A stretch of DNA of 28,815 bases from an uncultured Campylobacter sp. Its GTDB lineage: Bacteria; Campylobacterota; Campylobacteria; Campylobacterales; Campylobacteraceae. Each line of letters begins with the position of its first letter. Position 1 is the stretch's first letter. Below are positions 1 through 8,600 of the stretch, piece after piece. Below the pieces are notes generated by a model. That model had not been told where the DNA came from and did not search any database. It saw only the letters and a list, made by a program, of their open reading frames with translations. The stretch covers positions 1-28,815 of the forward strand of contig NZ_CALHIK010000199.1 in the NCBI RefSeq assembly GCF_938030785.1. The letters run 5' to 3'. The position numbers were made by a program, and so were the translations under genes.

Positions 1-452
1 TTTAAGCGGTAGCTCTGCGGCGCGGTGATCTCGTCGTAAAAGCCGTGCGAGCGCAAAAGCTGCGAGTAGCGCTCCAAAAGCTCGCGCAAAATTTCAAAAT
101 GCTCGATGTACCACGCGTAGATGTCGCTAAGATCGAGCGCATCGACGCTAACCCTCTCGGCTGCGAGCTCTTTGAAGAAGCTGAAAAGGTAGCTGCGGTT
201 TTTCATAAACTCGTAAAATTCCAAAGGAAATTTCAGCCTCTCGCCCGCGCCCAAGCTCGCCGCCTCCTTCATAAACAGCACGCGATCCATCTCGCCGCAG
301 CTAGCAAGGCCCGGCACGAAGATCGCTTTTTCGTAAAATTCCGCCAACGTAATCCTCGGCGCGAGCACGCCGCCGCTTTCGCGCTGCACGGCTGCTTTTA
401 GCGCCCTTGAGCTGGTGTAGACGAAAAGATTTTTGGAAGGTAGCGCGTTCAA
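1..452 (-). CDS. addB: AddB-like helicase/nuclease subunit, N-terminal part (runs off the window)
   Basis: The minus strand is open from here to the window edge, so only about the first 150 residues are visible. They read as a short strand-like start (LFVYTSSRALKAA) followed by a helical segment containing FPLEFYEFMKN, YLFSFFKEL and ALDLSDIYAWYIEHFEIL. That pattern resembles the N-terminus of the epsilonproteobacterial AddB (PD-(D/E)XK nuclease family) used in double-strand break processing with AddA. The catalytic nuclease region would lie outside the window, so the call rests on N-terminal resemblance alone. I chose TTG at 452 because AAGGA lies six bases before it. An ATG at 467 is in the same frame but has no visible ribosome binding site. 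It lies downstream of the response regulator on the same strand, about 110 bases away. Confidence 0.55.
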   Translation of the reverse strand, partial: MNALPSKNLFVYTSSRALKAAVQRESGGVLAPRITLAEFYEKAIFVPGLASCGEMDRVLFMKEAASLGAGERLKFPLEFYEFMKNRSYLFSFFKELAAERVSVDALDLSDIYAWYIEHFEILRELLERYSQLLRSHGFYDEITAPQSYRL

Positions 453-561
453 ATTTAATCCTTGCATTGAGTGATCTGCGCAAATTTATCGCACAAAATT
501 CTGCCCGTAATTTTAGCAAGAATTTTTTATCTTTGGCTTTGATTGCAAAGACGCGCTGCGG

Positions 562-1236
562 TTAAAAGTCTATCTTGTAGCCCAGGCTGGGGACGTTTCT
601 TACGACCTGCTCGCCGATCTTATCGCGGATACGCTTGACGAAGGTGCGAAGCGCCACGTCCGATACGGTGCCCTCCGCCCAAACGTAGCGCTTGATTTCG
701 TCGTAAAGTACCAACTCGCCTATGCGGCTTATCAGAAGCGAGACGAAAGAGAGCTCCTTTTTGGTTAGCACGATCTGCTGCCCGTCTCTGAGTAAAACTC
801 GCCTGAGCAGATCAAACGCATATCCCGTTCCCAGATCGATAAGAGAGATGTTTTGTAGCTTGGCCTCCATCAGGGCGCAAATTTTTAGCGCAAACTCCGC
901 GGCATCAACGGGCTTGAAAAAATATCCCTCCACGCCGATGTCGATGACGCCTTGAAGCTGGGATTGCTGGCTAAAGCCGCTAAGCACGAAAATAGGAGTG
1001 TGCGGAAAGATATGTTTGATTTGGCGTATCATCTCAAGCCCGTCTTCAATCGGCATCAAAATATCGGTGATGACGAGATTCGGGCTAAATTTTTTAAATT
1101 TTTTAACCCCCTCAAGGCCGTTTTGAGCGTCGTAGACGTTATTAAAAATATCCTCGAACGTCCTATGTAGCGAGGCTAGCAATTTGGCGTCGTCTTCAAC
1201 CAGCAAGACGTCAAGCTCCTTTAAAACACAGCTCAT
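562..1236 (-). CDS. OmpR-family response regulator, orphan
   Basis: A 224-residue two-domain response regulator. The receiver domain (about 1-120) keeps the expected residues: acidic pocket E14-D15, phospho-acceptor D58 in VITDILMP, S86 in VLSGFS, and K108 in FFKP. The C-terminal part (about 130-224) is a winged helix of the OmpR/PhoB type, with LTKKELSFVSLLI, a recognition-helix region VALRTFVKRIRDKIG and the closing hairpin VPSLGYKIDF. It should therefore bind DNA when phosphorylated. I start at ATG 1236, preceded by GAAGGG at good spacing; an in-frame ATG at 1263 has no such site. No histidine kinase gene lies within the window, so partner and target genes are unknown. Upstream is a long non-coding gap that should contain its promoter. 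Confidence 0.88.
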   Translation of the reverse strand: MSCVLKELDVLLVEDDAKLLASLHRTFEDIFNNVYDAQNGLEGVKKFKKFSPNLVITDILMPIEDGLEMIRQIKHIFPHTPIFVLSGFSQQSQLQGVIDIGVEGYFFKPVDAAEFALKICALMEAKLQNISLIDLGTGYAFDLLRRVLLRDGQQIVLTKKELSFVSLLISRIGELVLYDEIKRYVWAEGTVSDVALRTFVKRIRDKIGEQVVRNVPSLGYKIDF

Positions 1237-1263
1237 AGCAGACCCTTCAAGGCGAAATTTCAA

Positions 1264-1751
1264 ACGATTAATTCTTTCAAATTCTTACTTTTACTAAGCT
1301 TAAATAAATATGAAGTTTTAAATTTAATTTTACAAATCGGATTTTATTTTATACGGCGCGAGTTGAAATTTTATCTAAGCCCGCGCGCTTCTTCGAATAC
1401 AAAGGCGCGGGCGTGGAATTTGCAACTCTACAAAGCGTTAAATTTACAAGCCTTACAAAGCGTAAAATTTCTCTAAATTTAGAAATTTATGGATGTGTAA
1501 TTTTTACAGCGCGAGCGAGGCACAAGATACGACGAGCGAGCAAAATCCGCGGTCTTACTTCGCGCCGCTTGCACGACTCAAAACGCAAACGATACGGCAG
1601 AGGAACCCGCAAAATTTTACTCGTGCGGCTAAATTTAGGATCGCGGTACAAGCTTTAAATTTTAAAACGCGCGGCGTGAAATTTTAAGCCGCGACGAGCT
1701 TGAATTTACAAACACAAAGGGCATTAGAATTTAAAACTCGCCGTAAATTTA
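1264..1751. other. AAATTT-rich intergenic gap
   Basis: Between the response regulator and the carA terminator I find no credible gene. Short open frames exist here but have no family resemblance or ribosome binding site. The stretch holds many AAATTT/AAAATTTTA motifs, an imperfect direct repeat of a 17-base unit (TACAAAGCGTTAAATTT near 1431 and its near copy near 1456), and two GC-rich hairpins. One is GCCCGCGC (1379-1386) with GCGCGGGC (1405-1412); the other is CGCGGC and GCCGCG around 1671-1694. The first could be a leader hairpin or terminator for the region upstream of the response regulator gene. The function of the gap is unknown. Confidence 0.5.
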
Positions 1752-1781
1752 AAATTTTACCGCGCGACTGCGGTAAAATTT
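1752..1781 (-). terminator. Inverted repeat, probable carA terminator
   Basis: Perfect 12-base arms, AAATTTTACCGC and GCGGTAAAATTT, are separated by six bases. The element lies 22 bases beyond the carA stop. The AT outer half of the stem plus the T-rich sequence after it fits an intrinsic terminator. Confidence 0.65.
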
Positions 1782-1803
1782 AGTGCAGGCAAAATTTCAA
1801 AAA

Positions 1804-2922
1804 TCATAAAATTTCAAGAAATTCTTTGAAGATATATTTGCTCTCCGTAGGCCCCGCGCTGGCTTCCGGATGGTGCTGCACCGAAAATACGGGATACTCC
1901 CTGTAGCGCACGCCCTCGATCGTGCCGTCGAAAAGATTTCGATGCGTGATCTCGCAGATCTGCGCGATCGTCTCGGGAACGTTGTAGTTGTGGTTTTGCG
2001 CGGTGATCTCGATCGATTTGGTGCGCAGATTTTGCACGGGGTGGTTTGCGCCGTGCTGGCCGAATTTTAGCTTGTAGGTCTCATATCCCATCGCGTTGCT
2101 TAGCAGCTGATGGCCCAGACAAATTCCAAAAATCGGCACGCGCGCCTCAACCATCTTTTTGATCTGAGCGATCTCCTCTTTAAGCATGCGCGGCTCGCCC
2201 GGGCCGTTTGATAAAAACACGCCGTCGATCTGCCCCTCTTTAAATTTTGCGATCAGCGCTTCCGCTTTAATGTCGTGCGGGAAAACCTCGACGCCGAGGC
2301 CCAGATCGCAAAGCTCGTTTAGGATGTTTCGCTTGACGCCGTAATCGATCACGGCTATCTTTTTGCCGCAGCTTGCGGGCTGGGCGTAGCTTCCGCGCTC
2401 GGCATTCCAGCGCCCGGAAGTGTGCTTATATGGCGCCTTCGTGCTTACGATGCTTACGTAGTTGATCTCCTCTATGCGCGCAGACTCGCTAAGCGCCTTT
2501 TTAAGAGCCGCCTTATCGCTGATCTCGGTAGAGACGAAGGCGCGCAGGCTGCCCTCGTCGCGCAGCATCTTGGTTAAAAATCTAGTGTCGATGTCGTAAA
2601 CGCCGAATTTTCCGTTTTGCAGAAAATAATCCTCCAAGCTCATCTGCGAGCGGAAATTTGAAGGCTCGTTGTTAAAATTTCTTACGAAAATTCCGCTGGC
2701 ATGGATTTTGGAGCTTTCCTTGTCGTTTTCGTTGATCCCTACGATGCCGATTTCGGGCATCGTAAAGATAATGAACTGCCCCGCGTAGCTTGGATCTGAG
2801 ATGATCTCCTCGTAGCCCGTGGCGGAGGTGTTAAACACGAGCTCGCCGAATGCGCTGCTGCCCTTGCCGAACGCCTTGGCTTGCAGGTAGATGCCGTTTT
2901 CTATGTAGATATACGCGTTCAT
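1804..2922 (-). CDS. carA: Carbamoyl-phosphate synthase, small (glutaminase) subunit
   Basis: A 372-residue protein of normal family length. It hydrolyses glutamine and passes ammonia to CarB for carbamoyl phosphate synthesis, feeding pyrimidines and arginine. The N-terminal CPSase small-chain domain contains FNTSATGYEEIISDPSYAGQ. The C-terminal class I amidotransferase domain has the nucleophile cysteine in FGICLGHQLL, the preceding LSNGPGEP turn, and the catalytic His/Glu in SVQHHPEASAGP. Its ATG overlaps the stop of the DUF507 gene by one base (TAATG), so the two are probably translated together. carB is not in the window. A strong inverted repeat follows the stop. Confidence 0.97.
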   Translation of the reverse strand: MNAYIYIENGIYLQAKAFGKGSSAFGELVFNTSATGYEEIISDPSYAGQFIIFTMPEIGIVGINENDKESSKIHASGIFVRNFNNEPSNFRSQMSLEDYFLQNGKFGVYDIDTRFLTKMLRDEGSLRAFVSTEISDKAALKKALSESARIEEINYVSIVSTKAPYKHTSGRWNAERGSYAQPASCGKKIAVIDYGVKRNILNELCDLGLGVEVFPHDIKAEALIAKFKEGQIDGVFLSNGPGEPRMLKEEIAQIKKMVEARVPIFGICLGHQLLSNAMGYETYKLKFGQHGANHPVQNLRTKSIEITAQNHNYNVPETIAQICEITHRNLFDGTIEGVRYREYPVFSVQHHPEASAGPTESKYIFKEFLEIL

Positions 2923-3473
2923 TACAGCATACCCCGTTTTCTTAGCTCCTCTTCGTAGAGCTTTTCAAACACAAGCTCGTATTCTTCGGTACCCGGGATC
3001 AATTTTTGCTTGTAGCCCTCGATCTTTTCATAGACCTCGTCTTCGATCTTTTGGTAGCTTTTCAAATACTCCTCGATCGCGTTATAAATTATCGTCTTTA
3101 GCCTATTTTCCGAGACTTTGTAATCAATCAAATTTTTCTTCCAAACGGTTTCTAAAATTTTATGCGATATGGTGCCGTAGCGATCCTCAAAATTTAGCTC
3201 GAAATTCTCGTCGTTTGCGATGTGGCGCTTGATGAGCCAAAACATATCTTTTTTATTCACGCTCATCTCATCTAGCTCGCTTATGCGCTCATCTATCAGC
3301 TCGTTTGCGCGCTCGTCTATCGCTCTTTCTTTTTGCAGATCGGTCCTTATGATCTCGTCCGCTTCCTTGGCGACGGGCTCTATGCCCGCACCGAGCGTAA
3401 CGCAGCCCGAGTTTAGCAGATCCAGCGCTATTTTATGCGCGATATATGGCACGTGTGGTAGTCGTATTCGCAT
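2922..3473 (-). CDS. DUF507 family protein
   Basis: A 183-residue, highly charged helical protein matching the DUF507 family, which I recall beside carA in Campylobacter. Features include the N-terminal RIRLPHVPYIAHKIALDLLNSG, a run of acidic/basic helices (RANELIDERISELDEM), and a conserved-looking KLYEEELRKRG close to the end. No signal peptide or membrane segment is present and no catalytic motif is evident, so the function is unknown. The start is supported by AAAGGA nine bases before the ATG. It is the first gene of a two-gene unit with carA. Confidence 0.85.
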   Translation of the reverse strand: MRIRLPHVPYIAHKIALDLLNSGCVTLGAGIEPVAKEADEIIRTDLQKERAIDERANELIDERISELDEMSVNKKDMFWLIKRHIANDENFELNFEDRYGTISHKILETVWKKNLIDYKVSENRLKTIIYNAIEEYLKSYQKIEDEVYEKIEGYKQKLIPGTEEYELVFEKLYEEELRKRGML

Positions 3474-3513
3474 GATCGTTCCTTTAAATTCAGTTCTATG
3501 AGCGGCCTCGCCG

Positions 3514-3544
3514 CCCGCAACGGGTGAAATTTTAAAATTTCACC
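3514..3544 (-). terminator. Palindrome after purA, probable terminator
   Basis: A perfect 22-base palindrome (3523-3544), with arms GGTGAAATTTT and AAAATTTCACC, begins five bases beyond the purA stop. A small CCCG/CGGG hairpin adjoins it at 3514-3524. The position between purA and the separately initiated DUF507-carA unit suits a terminator. Confidence 0.55.
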
Positions 3545-3548
3545 GGGT

Positions 3549-4799
3549 TTATAAAATTATCGTGTCGCTTCTTTCGGGACTGGTGGAGATAAAGCCCACC
3601 TTTGCGCCGCTTAGCTCCTCTATTTTGCGGATATAATTTTGCGCGTTTTGCGGCAGATCTTCAAATTTTGAAATTCCCTTGACGCTGTCCCAGCCCGGCA
3701 TCTGCTCATAAACCGGCTCGGCAGCTTCCAAATCGATCGGAAAATAATCGATCTCCTCACCCTTGTAGCGATATGCGCGGCAAATTTTAATACTCTCAAA
3801 GCCGTCTAAGACGTCAAGCTTCATCAGTGCGAGCTTGTCGATGCCGCTAAGGCGCACGGCGTATTTCGTAGCCACTCCGTCGAACCAACCGCAGCGGCGC
3901 GCCCTGCCCGTCGTGGTGCCGTACTCTTTGCCGATCTCGCGCATCGCCTCGCCTTGCGGGCCTTTATCCTCGGTAGGAAACGCGCCGTTGCCCACGCGGG
4001 TGGTGTAGGCTTTTAAAATTCCCATCACCGTGCCGATATCTTTCGGCGCAAGCCCGAGCCCGCTGCAAGCCCCGCCCGCGATGGTAGTCGAGCTCGTGAC
4101 GTAAGGATAGGTGCCGTGATCGATATCAAGCAGGCTTCCTTGTGCGCCCTCTACGAGCACGCGCTTATCGTAATCAAGCGCCTTCCACAGCATGTGCGTG
4201 GTGTCGGCGATGTATGGCTCGAGTGCGCTTTTATAGCGCTTTAGCTCATCGTAAATTTCAAGTTTGCTGGGAATTTTAACCTCCGCTTTTTCAAAAACGC
4301 TCTCATGCGAAGCAAAGTCGCGCGATAGCGCCTCGGCAAGCCTTTCTGGCTCCAAAAGCTCCGCTACGCGGTGTCCCATGCGCGCGATCTTATCGGCATA
4401 CGCAGGCCCTATGCCCTTGCCGGTGGTGCCGATTGCGAGCTCGCCCTTGCTCTTTTCGCGCGCCTGATCGATCAGCGAGTGGTACTGTAAATTTAAAAAC
4501 GCCTTCTCGCTTATGAAAAATCTGCCCTTTAAATTTTCAAACTGCGCCATCTCGGTAATCAGCACGTCGGGGTTGATCACGACGCCGTTTCCGATGATGT
4601 TGATGATATTTTTATGAAGCACGCCGCTAGGCACCAGATGTAGCGCAAATTTCTCGCCGTTTATGACGATGGTGTGGCCTGCATTGTGTCCGCCGCTGCT
4701 GCGACATACGAAATCGTAATTCGCGCTTATCATATCTACGATCTTGCCCTTGCCCTCATCGCCCCACTGGGCGCCGATGACTACGTCAACTTTACTCAT
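3549..4799 (-). CDS. purA: Adenylosuccinate synthetase
   Basis: A 416-residue cytoplasmic enzyme joining IMP and aspartate with GTP hydrolysis, the first committed step to AMP. The N-terminus has the signature VVIGAQWGDEGKGKIVD, followed by GGHNAGHTIV; GTTGKGIGPAYADK, VLVEGAQGSLLDIDHGTYPYVT and TTTGRARRCGW all match the family. The start has AAGGATGAGAA ahead of the ATG. It overlaps the hisZ stop by four bases (ATGA), so hisZ and purA are translationally coupled, and the large GGDEF sensor gene is joined upstream in the same way. Length and motifs are intact. Confidence 0.97.
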   Translation of the reverse strand: MSKVDVVIGAQWGDEGKGKIVDMISANYDFVCRSSGGHNAGHTIVINGEKFALHLVPSGVLHKNIINIIGNGVVINPDVLITEMAQFENLKGRFFISEKAFLNLQYHSLIDQAREKSKGELAIGTTGKGIGPAYADKIARMGHRVAELLEPERLAEALSRDFASHESVFEKAEVKIPSKLEIYDELKRYKSALEPYIADTTHMLWKALDYDKRVLVEGAQGSLLDIDHGTYPYVTSSTTIAGGACSGLGLAPKDIGTVMGILKAYTTRVGNGAFPTEDKGPQGEAMREIGKEYGTTTGRARRCGWFDGVATKYAVRLSGIDKLALMKLDVLDGFESIKICRAYRYKGEEIDYFPIDLEAAEPVYEQMPGWDSVKGISKFEDLPQNAQNYIRKIEELSGAKVGFISTSPERSDTIIL

Positions 4800-5659
4800 T
4801 TCTCATCCTTTTGCATAATTTTTTCTATCAAAGCATCCACTAGCAGCGCAAAGCCGCTGGATTTTAGCCCGTCTATTTCGTAATTTCCGCCGTTGCAATA
4901 CACCGCGCCTGCGTCTAAAAATCTAAAAAATAGCGCGTCGTAATAGCGCATTTTAGAGTAATACAGCAGCGAAACGCGGATATGCTCGTAATCCACGCCT
5001 AGGTTTAAAATTTCATCTAAGCAGGGCTTTAGCTCTTCAGGCACCTGCGCACGCAGAGCTTGCACGTCCTTTAGCGATGTGGCGCGAGCCGTAGCGTCTA
5101 GCCAAGGCAAATTTTGATCAAGCAGTGTCTCAATCTTGCCCTTTTCAAAAATTTCAAGCGGCAGGTTTAGAATTTCGCAAATTTTTTTAGGAATTTCGAT
5201 ATTGCTCAGCTGAAGCGCAGGCATAAGATCAAATTCTTTAAAAAATTCCTGCGCAATTTTGATCGCAAGAGGCAAATTCTTCTCCCCGATCAGCTCCGCG
5301 CCGATCTGATAAAACTCGTCGCTTGGGTATTTGAAGGTCGGCTGCACGTAAAATAGCCGCCTTAGCTTATCGTCTTTCAGCCGTTTGCGCACGATGCGCA
5401 CGACGTCCACGGTGCTGTCTGCGCGAAGCGCGAGCTCGTGGTTCGTGGGATCGGAGAGCTTAAGAAGCTTTTGCGGCGCGACGCTTAGGTGTTGATGATA
5501 TGAAAAATATGGCGTTAAAATTTCGCTAAAGCCGTTTTTAACGAGGATTTCGCTCGCTTTATTTTCCAGCTCGCGCTTGAGCTGCGCGCTCTTTCCGAAA
5601 TACAGCCTCGAGCCGTTTGGTATCTCGTGATCGAAATCGGCGCTAACGCTATCTATCAT
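4796..5659 (-). CDS. hisZ: ATP phosphoribosyltransferase regulatory subunit (HisZ-like)
   Basis: A 287-residue protein with the class II aminoacyl-tRNA synthetase-like fold of HisZ. An FGKSAQLKRELENKASEIL helix leads into GFSEILTPYF (motif 1-like). ALRADSTVDVVRIVRKRL and LFYVQPTFKYPSDEFYQIGAELIG correspond to motif 2-like segments. HisZ binds the short form of HisG and completes the first enzyme of histidine synthesis. It is shorter than full HisRS and has no anticodon-binding domain, which argues against a real synthetase. The start has a strong GGAGG eight bases before the ATG and overlaps the preceding gene by four bases. hisG is not in the window. Confidence 0.82.
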   Translation of the reverse strand: MIDSVSADFDHEIPNGSRLYFGKSAQLKRELENKASEILVKNGFSEILTPYFSYHQHLSVAPQKLLKLSDPTNHELALRADSTVDVVRIVRKRLKDDKLRRLFYVQPTFKYPSDEFYQIGAELIGEKNLPLAIKIAQEFFKEFDLMPALQLSNIEIPKKICEILNLPLEIFEKGKIETLLDQNLPWLDATARATSLKDVQALRAQVPEELKPCLDEILNLGVDYEHIRVSLLYYSKMRYYDALFFRFLDAGAVYCNGGNYEIDGLKSSGFALLVDALIEKIMQKDEK

Positions 5660-8600
5660 GCTGCCTCCAAATCGCTTATAAACTTATCTATTTGCGCCCT
5701 AAAGCCCAAGATGAAGCTTGCCAAAGCGCGATAATCAAGCGAAAGAATATCTAAAATTTGCTTACGTATTTCTGTAGTTAGCGCAAATCTTTCGCTGCCC
5801 GCACTTTGAGTTTTATTTAAAATTTCGCCGAATTTCGCTCTATAGCTTTCAAACTCGCCGGGGCTAAGATCGCCCGCATCAGCGCGCGAAACAAAGCTTA
5901 AAGCAAGCTCTTTGTAATCAAGCGCATTTAAAAAGCTGATAAACTCATCTTTGTCGATGGCTGCGAGCTTGGGCGTATCTTTAAAACGCGCGATGAAAGC
6001 GTCTATCTCTTTGCGATCCAGAGCTTTGGCGATAAAATTTCCCTGCAGATAGTTAAATTTCAAATTGTTTAAAAGCCGCAGCGATAGCGCATTTTCGACG
6101 CCTTGAGCACCTACTGCGAATCCAAACTCTCGCTTTAGCTTGCCCGTGATCTCAACCATCGCGCGGATGCCGTCCTTTTTCTTGCCGATATTAAGGCAAA
6201 GGGCGCGATCGATCTTGATAAGATCGAAGGGTTGGTTTGCTAAAAACTGCACGTTTTGCGCGTTTGCATTATTAAGCGCAAATTTTATCCCAAGATCCGC
6301 GTAGCGCTTGCGCACGGGGATAAAATTCTGATAACTCTGCTCGCTAAAATCGGTGATTTCAAACATTAGCTCTCCGCGCCGCTCGCCCGCGCTTCGCAAC
6401 CTGCGCGCTACCAGACCGTAAAATTCGTCGCTTGCAAGCACCGTAAGACTCACGTTTATGGAGCAGTTTGCGCCAGTCTGCTCATTAAATTCCAACATCT
6501 TGGAAAAGGCAAATTTAGATATCAAAAGCTCAAGCTGCGGCTCGCCTATGATAGGGAAAAAATCTTGCGGCAGTAAAATGCCCAAACTACCGCGCTTCCA
6601 GCGCAAAAGCAGCTCGTAGCCGTAAATTTGAGCCCCGCTGATTATCGGTTGATAGAGCACGAAAAATTCCCCGCTCTCTATCGCCTGCCTAAGCCCCGCT
6701 TCGCTCATCTCATCGTCGGTGGCGGGAGCATTTTCAAAGATAAAATAGCGGTTTTTGCCGCTCGTTTTAGCGCGGTACATCGCTCTATCGGCGCGCGATA
6801 AAAGGCCCGAAAAATCGATCTTTTCGCTGCCGTCGTAAAACGCCGCGCCCACGCTTATACTCGCGCTAATCTCATTGCCTTTAAGATTAAATTTCATCTT
6901 TGAAATTCCAAGCAGCCGCTGCAAAAGCATATGCGCGGCCTGCTCGTCTTTTAGATCGCCGATGATAGCGCCGAACTCATCGCCGCCGAGGCGCGCCAAG
7001 ATATCGCCCTTGCGCAGCAGCCCGCTCATCGCCTTTGAGATCGCTTGCAAAAACATATCGCCGACCTCGTGCCCGTAGGTGTCGTTGATCGCCTTAAAGC
7101 CGTCAAAATCGATGAAAAGCACAGCCATCAATTTGCCGCTGCTACCAGCGCTTGCGGTATAGCCCTGTGCGGCCTTCATAAAATACACTCTGTTCGGAAG
7201 CCCCGTAAGCGCGTCGTGGTGGGCGATCTTAGCTAGCTCGCTCTCCTTTTGTTTGATCTGCGAAATTTCGGTAAACATCAAGATGTAGTTTGAAACGAGC
7301 GAGAAATCATCTTTGATCGCGATCGCCGTAAATAGCGCAGGGAAGGTGCCGCCGTCCTTTTTCAGCCCGTAAATTTCATCTTTATACGAAACCTGCTTGC
7401 CGATTAAATTTTGCTTTATCTTTTCTAATAAATCGCCGTCTTGCGCGAGCGTGAAGAAATTCGGCTCCTGTCCTATCGTCTCGCTTTCGCCAAAGCCGGT
7501 GATCTCGTAAAAGGCGTTGTTTGCGCGCAAAATTTTGCCCGTCTCGTCAGTAATCAAAATGGCTTCGAGCGAGCGCGAAAAGACGTTGGCGTTTAAATTT
7601 AACTCAAGCTCCGTTTCTTTACGCGAACCGATCTCCTCAAGCGTCGTTTTTATCACTCTGCCTCTGCCGTTTTCGTTCGAGGTCACGTAGCCTTGCAGGC
7701 TTACCCAAGTGTAGCCGTTCTCGCCGTTGCGCAGGCGAAATTCGCAGCGGAAATCATCTCTTAGCCCCGCCGAACACTGTCTGATCATCGAATTAAAATT
7801 TTCAAGATCGATGTAGTAGATCTCGTAGGTAAACTCGCCGAAGCTCATCTCGGTGTTAAAGCTCTTGCCTTTGTAGTTTAAAATTCTTAAATAGTTTTTG
7901 TCGAATGAAATTTTCTGAGCTTCAAGATCGATCAGGCAGGCCGAGTAGTTTCTCGTATCGATTACGGTTTTGTAAAAGTCCAGATCGTCCTGCAGCCTTT
8001 GCAGCGCGCGGGCGCTTTCGTCGATATTTTGAAAATAAAACGCCACAGTGCCCGCGGATTTTTTAGCGTAGGCGCTTACATCGTAGAGATAGCTTACGTT
8101 GTCGTTATGGCGGATCTTGTAGCTTTGCGCAAAGCTTTGGGTCTCGCTTTTCATATCGGCTAGGCGGTTGATGATCTCGTTGCGCGCCTTTTGCGCGTCT
8201 TTGCCGCTTAGTAGATCCCAAAATTTAATTTCGCCGCTTAAAAACTGCGCCGCATCGTATCCCCACGCCTCTTTGATATTTTTGCTCGCATCTATGATCT
8301 TGCCCGAGGTGTAGTCAAACACCAGCGTCACGATCGGCGCGTGGTTTAGATACTCATATTTTTGCTTGGTTTCGTCGTAAAATTTACGGTATCTCGACGC
8401 ATCGAGCACTACAAACAGCGTCGAAATTTTACTTCCGTCGCGCACGTATGATTTTTTGACGTAAAGATCCCTCACCCCGTCTTTGGTATCGTGGCGGGTA
8501 ACGACGTAGTTTTCTTTGGCGTAGTTGGCGCGCTGCGTCTGATAGGCGTAGTCGTAAAACGAGCCCGATTGCAGCGCAAAGATATTCCGCCCCACGACGT

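Noticed and set aside
301..519. Minus-strand open frame of 72 codons
   Set aside because: It is out of frame with the addB-like reading of the same strand, which runs to the window edge and has family resemblance; this one has none.
1413..1687. Two plus-strand open frames in the first long gap
   Set aside because: No ribosome binding site, arginine/lysine-rich random-looking composition, and overlapping alternative frames in AAATTT-rich DNA.
4796..5659. Histidyl-tRNA synthetase
   Set aside because: It is too short, lacks the anticodon-binding domain and has the length and motif spacing of HisZ.
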